DNA of 64,000 nt, taken from assembly GCF_020283565.1 (NCBI RefSeq), contig NC_060064.1, forward strand, positions 4,610,001-4,674,000. The letters run 5' to 3'. How positions within the stretch are numbered: position 1 is the first letter of the stretch; every line of letters starts with the position of its first letter. The translations under genes and the position numbers were made by a program. The stretch comes from Trifolium pratense (lineage: Eukaryota > Streptophyta > Magnoliopsida > Fabales > Fabaceae). The notes beneath the pieces were generated by a model. It was not told the DNA's origin and made no database searches. It saw nothing but the letters and a program-made list of their open reading frames with translations. Below, piece by piece: positions 56,161 through 64,000 of this stretch.

Positions 56161-58011
56161 ATTAATGGATGAAAAGGCTGGTATTCTCAATTACTCTTAT
56201 CAAATTATATTGTTCATTTAAAAGTTATCTTTAAAATATTTTTTTATCATAACAATGATTATAAGTAAACAATCTTATTTTTCTCATTTATTTATTGATA
56301 TTGGTTGTTCATTTGTTATCGAGAACATAGAACTGTTATATTATTTTAGTCTACTTATTCCAGATCCCTGTGAGGAAGAAAAATGTATTTACTAATTTAT
56401 AGATTTTTTTGTTGGAGTCATCATTTACTTTCTTCAAAATAACTCTTGGGTACATATTCTTCAACTTTTAATAATGTCTTATGTTCTTTTCTTACATTTC
56501 ATGTATGCCTTCACTAATTTATTGATTTCTATAGCAGAATATTGACTAAAGTATCTATTGATTTTCATGCATCCTTACGAGAAATTTGTAAAACAAATTC
56601 CTTTTACTAGATGAAATAGGGATCACTTCCTTTTTGGCATATATTTTTCTATAAATAGGGATCACTTTATTCATAGAAAAATTGAGAGAGAGAGAGAGAG
56701 AGAGAAAGGGAGCAACAATGTAGGGTTTTCAATTAGGATTTGTCGCCGACACAAGGCTAGGGTTTTAGAGAGAAACAAAAGGGTTGTCTCTTGGTATAAC
56801 TCTAGGGTTGGGCAAAGGGGATTGATTACACCTTGGGAAACACTTATCAAATTGAGTCCCTTGGCCACGGGAAGAGATTCGGGATTTCGGTAGAATTAGG
56901 ATTAATTCTTGTAACTCAATTGGAACTCTTTGTAAAGTTACTCGTTTGATATAGTGGAACGGAGGGGCTGCTCTCTCCCCCAGACTAGGTCATTATTGGA
57001 CCGAACTGGGGAAACAAATTATCGTGTTCTTTCTTCTCCTTTATCTCGTTTATCGGTTATTATTATTATTATTATTGCTTATTCCACTTAATTATTGGTT
57101 GCCGTTCTATTGCTCCACACATCAAGTTCTTTTATTGGTGTGATTTTATAGACGAATTCACAACACTCCACATTCAATTCACGGTTACAACAATGATACT
57201 TAGATTCGGTTTCTATCTTCCGAAAACACTTCGATTCGGTTTCTATCTCCCAAAAACACTTTGATTCGGTTTCTATCTTCCGAAACTTCGATTCTGTTAA
57301 CAACAAGGAGAAGAACAGAGCAGGGGAAACGAAAATTCAATAAGAATAGAACAACACAAATTAAATCAAAAAAATCATGTCATGAAATATCAATTTCAGA
57401 AAGAAGAGATCAAATTAAAGAAAATCATGTCCTAAAATATAATTTCAGGTTCAGGGGTATTGTTTTGTTGTGTATCTTATTATATGAACTGTTGTGTGGA
57501 GTTGTAGTTGCATCATACTTGGTTTATAATTGAAATACTAAATGCTAGTTGCTTGAGCAACAACACTACCATTCTTTGATGCCTCGTCCATTGTCGATTA
57601 ATGCATCTGCATTGAAATGGTTGTTGTTCTTGCTTTGAAATTGGGTAATCATCAAAATAATAATGAAGATAAGGTGTTTGTGTTATTATCTAGTTCAATC
57701 TGTTTCTGCTTTTTGTCTTGCCACCATCATTCACAACACACACCAACCTCCTCTTCCCCTCTTGCACAACATATTGATTAGGATTCTCTAGTTGCTTAAG
57801 AACCCACATTTTATGGCTAAACCCGCACTCATTGAGTTGAATAGGTGTTTTGAACTCTACTGGCATGCACTACATGATTCAACCATAAGTAAATGCACTA
57901 AATTGCCTGTTATGTGATTTTGGTACCTAGGATACGAAGGTAAGCGAATTCGTATTGCACTTACCGAATTGGTTTTAAGGGCAAACTGGTCAAGATGGGG
58001 GGCCTGGGAGT
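56161..58011. other. Spacer with small repeats, no supported gene
   Basis: Contains a (GA)n tract at 56683-56705. It also has a T/A-rich transcript-like stretch 56700-57160 that resembles the transcribed part of a retroelement LTR, a (TTA)n run at 57056-57075 and a 30-bp tandem repeat at 57203-57292. None of the short frames is recognisable. Confidence 0.4.
57203..57292. repeat. 30-bp tandem repeat, three units
   Basis: GATTCGGTTTCTATCTTCCG followed by AAAACACTTC, three times with few changes. Because the period is a multiple of 3, the minus strand encodes a 10-residue repeat (KIETESKCFR), but the frame is short. Confidence 0.8.
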
Positions 58012-58019
58012 ATTATAGC

Positions 58020-58644
58020 TAGGGATGGCAAAAATATTCATACCCGCGAATATCCGCGGATAAAATCCGCCACAAATATGGGACAGATAACTTAATGGAT
58101 ATCCACGGATGAAATAAATGGATATTTTAATTACCCGGTACTTACTGGATATGAATACAAATTTAATGGTATTCACGCCCGCGGATATCCATACCCGCTA
58201 ATAAATAAGAAAATTACTTAAATATAGTTAGTTATTAAATATAAAACATAACTTTATGATGAATTTTATTTTAGTTAGAAATGTATGTATATTATTTTTT
58301 TTAAAGAGAAATATATGAATATTATATTAAGTTTCTGTAAAAAATAGAAAAATGAATGTGGTGACATTGTTGTAAATTAAAAGTAAAATGTATGAATATT
58401 ATTATGTGTTAATATATTTTTACTTCTTTTAAGAAATTTTAGGTATAGTTAGAAAGAAAAAAAAAATTAAAAAATTATCATCCATGGATATCTGTTAATA
58501 TCCACGGATACCTAAAAACTCACGGATTACCCTCTTAGTGGATACCCATACGAATATGGAACGGATACGGATATCATCTTTATTTAATGGAGTGAACACG
58601 AATATCATACTATCTGCGTCTATGAATATCCATTGACATCCCTA
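58020..58644. mobile_element. hAT-type MITE with TAGGGATGGCA ends
   Basis: Ends TAGGGATGGCAAAAATATTC and its imperfect inverse TATCCATTGACATCCCTA are flanked by ATTATAGC (58012-58019) and ATTATAGG (58645-58652), an 8-bp duplication with one mismatch. The interior has many GGATATCC/CGCGGATA repeats near both ends. No transposase. Confidence 0.82.
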
Positions 58645-58676
58645 ATTATAGGCGGCCTAAAAAGCAATTTTCTTGG

Positions 58677-59460
58677 GAGAAACTCTTCACTAGGCACAGC
58701 CACAACACATCAAATTTGGGCACAACTAATAAAAATAGAACACATGTCATTTAAATGAAAATATATAAAATTTAATGAATTGTGAATCCCTTTCTCTCTC
58801 TCTTTCAATTCTGGCAAGCCTCTTCTCCACCTTGCCGCCATAGTTGATCGGAGTTGCTGCTGCAAAAGACTGCTATGTGGGCGACAGTCGACTTGGTGTC
58901 GTTTGTTCCTCAAAAAACATTATCCGGACTTACGAAAGCGGGTCAACTTCATGTTGGACTTGTTGCCTTGGACTGTTCACCCATACTCATACGTTAATTT
59001 TTGGGACTTGGTCGAGGAGGCACTATGGGTTTCGTTGTGGTCCTTGTTGAGTTGTTGTGGTTTTCAAACTTGGGTGGTAGTCAATATTGATGCAGTGAAT
59101 CTGTAGAACTTTAGTTTCAGAAAGTAAATTAAATCAAACCTTTGAAATTTAGTGGACAACAACTTAGATCTTATTGTCTATGTTTTTTGTTTTAATGATT
59201 TTTCTTGCAATATTTTAATATTCATCGCAAATTGTTGAGATTCAAGCATTGAGTAGTGGCAATGGAAGAAGTGGATTTGGGAGAAACAAGCAAATTTGCT
59301 GCCTTCAAAGAGAGAGGGAAGAGCCGACTGAAGGAGACAGAGAAAATGACTCATAATTCATTTAATTTTTATATATTTTAATTTAAATGACATGTGTCCT
59401 ATTTTTATTTGTTGTGTCCAAATTTGATGTGTTGTGGCTGTGCCTAGTGAAGAGTTTCTC
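58677..59460. mobile_element. MULE, 784 bp, perfect 9-bp TSD, possible captured DNA
   Basis: Ends GAGAAACTCTTCACTAGGCA and its exact complement; the perfect inversion is at least 40 bp and continues imperfectly for about 100. Flanks 58668-58676 and 59461-59469 are both TTTTCTTGG. The interior (58830-59110) is distinctly more GC-rich than its surroundings and carries open frames (for example 58903-59106), as in Pack-MULEs, but I cannot name a donor gene. Confidence 0.88.
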
Positions 59461-59469
59461 TTTTCTTGG

Positions 59470-59900
59470 TTGTAAAGTGGGGCTAAGCCCAATATATTTG
59501 AAAAGGCCCAAAGCCCAATTAAACATAACCAAAACACATTCTACATTATCATAGACATCATACTAATTTCATAACAAAAATCATGAAAGAAAAAAAATTG
59601 GTTATTGTATGATGAAAAAAGAAAGTGAAATGGATGTAAAAAATGAAGAACAAACAAAAAGTTAGGCACGGACATTTCACGACAACAAAATATTAATTAA
59701 TCAAGAGAATATAAGGGACAAAGTTTTGTTACAAAATCATCTCAAAACCATTACTTCATGTTCAAAAGTTTTATACATGGGACAAGCACAAAACAACAAC
59801 ATTATTCTCCTAAGACATTTTAATAACATTCCCACATTATGAATAATTAAAATGCATTCCACAAAGTAAAACAAATAAAGGGTATTAGTGTGAATACTAA
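59470..59900. other. 3' flank of C4H
   Basis: Contains the presumed 3' UTR of the minus-strand C4H gene in its right part (about 59700-59900). No other gene. Confidence 0.55.
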
Positions 59901-60499
59901 TTAAAATGATCTTGGCTTAGCAACAACAGTGGAATGTTTGAGTATGTGCAAACTAAACTGTCCTCCTTTCTCAGAAGTATCAATCTTAGATTGTCCGGGT
60001 GGAGGCAAAAGCTCGAAATTCTGAACCAAACGCCCGATAGTAATACCAAGGATAGGTAAAGCAAGAATAATTCCAGGGCAACTCCTTCTACCAACACCGA
60101 AAGGAAGGTACCTAAAGTCATTTCCATTAGCCTCAACATGCGACTCTTCCTCCAAGAACCTCTCAGGCCTAAATTCCTCTGGCTTTTTCCACAGAGCGGG
60201 GTTATTTGCGAGCCACCACGCGTTGACCAATATCTTGCTCTCGGCCGGGATGTCATAACCAGCAAGCTTTGCATCATGAAGGTTCATGTGTGGGACGAGA
60301 AGTGGAATTGCCATGCGAAGACGAAGTGTCTCTTTGATCACGGCTTGTAGGTAAGGTAGCTTCTGAAGATCTGGCTCAGTTACTTGGTGTCCTGGTCCAA
60401 GAACTCTATCCATCTCTTCCCTTACTTTGTTTTGAATCTCTTGGTGGTTCACTAGCTCAGCAATTCCCCATTCAATTGACCATAGTGTTGTTTCGATTG
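59901..60499 (-). CDS. CYP73A: Cinnamate 4-hydroxylase (CYP73A), last exon only
   Basis: A single exon of 599 nt on the minus strand, from acceptor AAACAG|CA at 60499 to TAA at 59903-59901, encodes the final ~198 of about 505 residues. It begins (A)[20 protein letters not shown]. It contains KETLR (the ExxR motif), PEEFRPERF, and the heme-binding loop [14 protein letters not shown] with the axial Cys. It ends [16 protein letters not shown]. These are nearly invariant in CYP73A. Function: endoplasmic-reticulum P450 hydroxylating trans-cinnamate to p-coumarate, step two of phenylpropanoid synthesis. The upstream exons are not in the remaining 3.5 kb to the right, where a copia element occupies the intron. 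The exon itself is intact, so the gene may be functional with a long intron or truncated. Confidence 0.93.
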
Positions 60500-60613
60500 C
60501 TGTTTAAAAAACATGAAATTTTGTACATTAGAAAAACATGTTAGAATTAACTTAATAATTTAATCATATACATGCTCTTAATAACAAAGATTAAATCTAT
60601 AATCTTTCTTTAG

Positions 60614-61133
60614 TGCGGAAGCCAAATAAACACAAGCATGTACATAAAACAGGATCTACGACATGTTGATTTATCAAAGATCATAGTAATAGGAATAGTA
60701 ATAGGAATACCTGGATGACGAATCCATTAGATGAACTAACCGTTATAATCCTGAAACACAAAGAGAGAGACGGACGACGAGCATCCGTTGGCTTGTGGTT
60801 CTTCCTCAACCAGGACTCCTTATGCCTTTAGGACTCTTCAGATGGGGAGAAGAGTCGATATGCGGTGTGTCCGGTATATTGGGGACCATAGCCTATATAT
60901 AGTGTGATGGCCAATTAGGGTTCCCATTATTCCGAAATGGGTCATCCTGACATCCACTCATATTGAGCCCATATCCAATTAATTAATTAATTCTAAGTAG
61001 AAATCTAATTAGCCTTTTACTTTATTTGATCACTTAATCAATTAAGGCTCCTAATTGATAAATAGCTAATATAATTATATATAAAGATATTTGCCCACAT
61101 AATATTATTGAAATATTATAAAATATTCCAACA
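60614..61133 (-). repeat. 3' LTR of a degenerate copia element in the C4H intron
   Basis: On the minus strand the LTR would begin TGTTGGAATATTTTATAATA at 61133 and end GGCTTCCGCA at 60614. Immediately before it (61152-61134) is CCCAAGTGGGAGATTG, a polypurine tract typical of plant copia elements. The left boundary is less certain. Confidence 0.65.
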
Positions 61134-64000
61134 ATCTCCCACTTGGGCTACATATCGTTATAATTATATCATTGTTCCTTAGGCGCGCATCCGAATGCTA
61201 TTTATCTTTAGATTTCAACCTTACAATCTGGTCCATCTCATACACCAATAATGGGACCACCGCGGCTGTCGTCACTGACGTTTAACGTGACGGAACCCCG
61301 ACGACCACCACATCAATGTACTTGACGACATAGATCTGATATGGATGAGTGGCATGGAAATTTCATGCAATGTGATCTCTAAATCATGCATATTTCCAAC
61401 TGGTCCAACTGAAAACTTTAGTAAGATCAAACTGAAGTTTGCAAATTCAATATTTGCACCAAAGATACATAACCGGTTATAACAATAATAACTTCAAACT
61501 TTATTTCTGCAGAAAACCTTAACAAAACATGTATCTTTATCAATACCAAAGTTAGAACGTAACAAATTAGAGACTCCCACTAATCCAAGACATCCTTAGT
61601 GACAAAAATAATATGAAAGACCTTAGGTGTCACGTCTTTGATTAGTGAGTCAGCTAGCATAAACTTTATCTCTATATGTTCTATCATCCAACAACAACAT
61701 TGTCCGACTAATTTATGTCACAATATAACTTAATTTGTCTTTCAAAACTTTTTACTTTATGCAACCAAGTGACATAAATACCAATAGTCATTTCTTGAGT
61801 TAGAATGTCCATTAAATATAGACATTCTAAAAGGATCGGAGTCGAACATCCTAATGATCTCCAAATTGTTAGATCTCCGATATGTGAGCACAAATTATTG
61901 TTCTCTATAACAATCCTTATGGTTGCCTATTTTCAACAAATTCAAATTATGAATTGCTCAAGTATCTGCCAAATGATCTTATTATATAAGCTATTTCCGG
62001 ATGCATGTAAATAAGATCATACATAAGTTTCTCAAAGCTGAAGCATGTAGGAAAATACTTTATTTTCTAAATTTCCAGATTTTTCTTTTGAACAATGATT
62101 GAGACTAGATAGTCTCCCTTTATAATTAAGGCAATTCCTTAGTTTATTGACTTTCATGTCGAATTTAATTTCAACTTTATTGATACGACTCTTTTTATAC
62201 CCAAATGATACATTGAGAATAATCTCTAAGTATCAAAATGCCTAATACAAAAGAGATGTGCCCAAGATCTTTTGGCACTAAACTTTTGTTAGTGATTTCT
62301 TGATTTTGCACAATAATCATATATCATTATTGACTAAATGAAATAAATTCGACACATTAAATTTAGAATATAAACATACTCCCACTGAACCTGTATAATC
62401 CACAATTCTCCATAATATACATCTCAAAACCAAATGAGACAGTCACCTTATGAGACTTTTGTGGTATCAATAATGAGACAACTTTCTTAACAAATAAATG
62501 AATTTATTTTGTTTGCACATTATCTACTTTGTGTCTATTGACATAAAGTTTCATCTGATTGCACTTTATTGTGTTTCTTTATGTTGCCATCAAGAAACAC
62601 TGTCTTGATATCCATCTTATTTAGCTCCAAAAAATCATAATAATAAGTAATAAGTGTCGTGACTGTCCTAATAGAGTTTTCAAAACAAAACGAACATGAA
62701 TTCTCTTTTCAGTCAATACTTTTATGACACTTCATACTTTAATTCTTGACGATATTGAGTTTGATCTTCATGAATTAATCTCTTAACTTAATTGAGAGAA
62801 AGAACACTAATGTCCTTATGAGGATCCAAATTTACTATATAAATAGTAACTATATGAATTGATTTAGAACCAATTCTTCCTCACTCAATTTTGTTCTTTT
62901 ACCATATCTCTCCCCCAAACTCAATATCTTCAAGAGACTTTGCAATTTCCGTCTCATAATGTTCATTAACATGGGACCAAAGTTTATATTTCTCAAAATT
63001 TTCAACAATTCTAGATTGTCACAAGTCATAACTGAATTGACTATAATAATATTTGTATGTAAAAGACAAATTGAATCTCTAGTTTAAAATAATAATAAAG
63101 AATTTATAACATTAAAGCAAAACTTAATTCACATGATGATTCACCAAATTGTCTTTTAAATACAAATATAAGTTAGTAACAACAATATAACAAATAGTTG
63201 AAAAAACCATCAATCTTCACCGACTTATTTCCCTGCCAGATTGATGTGTCTTTCAACATCATTGAAATTTGTTAGTTTAGATCATAATTTCTTATTGTTC
63301 TTTATTTGCCTTTATCCTCTGAGGTATTTACATAATGAGCACTGTATTATTTTCTCTTGCTTCAATATTTTCTTCATGACACACTTTATGAAATGATCTA
63401 TTAAAGAATCATTTCTAACTTTAATAGTTATAAGACTAATTGTGCAAATAGAACACTATATGCTAAATTTTTGACAAAGTAACTTGATTGTCAAAATTAT
63501 ATCGCTTTAGCAAGATTAAATAGTTACCTAATGTGCTCTTGAGATTTTCTTTGCTTAATAATCCGAATGAAAAATTATCTCTTCGACGAGAGCTTATTTT
63601 TCCCTTTATTGCTTTAGAAGCACTTTAATTTAAGCAAAGAAAACATGACAAAAATTATGTCATCTTAAATAATACCTCAAATGTCTCTGGAATTCAAAAC
63701 TTTATGATCATGACCTATGTCATTCAGAGTATACTCACCTTTTATACTTGAGTCTCACTTTAAAGTTACCGAATAGTGAGAGAATTTGAGTTTCTCCATC
63801 TTTACATAAGTTTAGATCCAAGAACACAATGTTCTTCATTTATTTTGCAGATATACATAAACTATATCAGTTTATAGAGAACCAAAAAATTACTCACCAA
63901 AATACGTAATGCACCATTGATGTCAAACCCTTAAAAAATAACATCAATTGCTAGTGGTATTTTGTGACAATGATCAAACATTGACGGTCAATATTGACAA
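61134..64000 (-). pseudogene. Degenerate Ty1-copia pol region, runs off the window
   Basis: Minus-strand fragments in pol order can be read despite stops and frameshifts. Near 62640-62560 NKMDIKTVFLDGNIKKHNKV resembles the RT segment MDVKTAFLNGxL. Near 61690-61600 EIKFMLADSLIKDVTPKVFH resembles the RNase H end (ADPLTKGL..KVF). Domains lie in the orientation expected for the LTR at 60614-61133. It is highly decayed, with no intact frame over 100 codons. The 5' part lies beyond the right edge. Confidence 0.6.

Noticed and set aside
57088..57306. Minus-strand protein with 10-residue repeats
   Set aside because: Only 72 codons, three units, no leader or splice context; best explained by a 30-bp tandem repeat.

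Overview
The window is nuclear DNA of a flowering plant, most likely a legume of the Medicago/Trifolium/Pisum type. The genes have canonical GT-AG introns and encode plant-specific families: CC-type glutaredoxin, MUB, B-box/CCT, CASP-like and CYP73A. The intergenic DNA is very AT-rich and packed with MITEs, MULE derivatives, SINEs, LINE tails and Ty1-copia elements. The legume assignment is an inference from the general look of the genes and repeats; no search was run.

Layout. 1-3.5 kb: two CC-type glutaredoxin genes in tandem, the first cut by the window edge. 3.5-9.4 kb: MITEs and AT-rich spacer. 9.4-12.2 kb: a membrane-anchored ubiquitin-fold (MUB) gene with two leader introns and a long spliced upstream ORF that overlaps its start codon. 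13-17.7 kb: a block of DNA-transposon derivatives, including a 1.2-kb MULE with a perfect 9-bp target duplication. 18.5-20.7 kb: a four-exon B-box/CCT (CONSTANS-like) gene. 23.1-24.5 kb: a two-exon CASP-like membrane protein on the minus strand. 26.5-29.6 kb: a four-exon FYV7-type rRNA-processing gene with a MULE in intron 1. 30-34.5 kb: a tandem segmental duplication; each copy carries a 43-codon intronless gene for a 42-residue hydrophobic/basic peptide that I cannot assign to a family. 34.5-36.5 kb: LINE remnants and MITEs. 36.8-40.6 kb: two Helitron-type 3' ends facing outward around a tandemly repeated block. 40.8-41.4 kb: a plastid rpoC2 fragment fused to the last-exon fragment of a TIR1/AFB auxin-receptor gene.

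41.4-46.4 kb: a complete, apparently recent Ty1-copia element with near-identical LTRs and an open 1358-codon gag-pol. 46.8-48.8 kb: an hAT-type element and a MITE. 50-52.5 kb: local tandem duplications and a possible unresolved transcription unit. 52.5-55.8 kb: a truncated SIRE/Maximus-like copia element inside a 500-bp repeat. 58-59.5 kb: an hAT MITE and a MULE with perfect 9-bp target duplications. 59.9-60.5 kb: the last exon of cinnamate 4-hydroxylase (CYP73A, minus strand). From 60.6 kb to the right edge, the intron upstream of this exon holds a degenerate copia element.

The host genes look like an ordinary gene-poor chromosome arm; no operon-like or pathway cluster is evident. The most unusual items are the duplicated 42-aa peptide genes, the MUB overlapping uORF, the plastid/auxin-receptor junction and the retroelement-split C4H gene.
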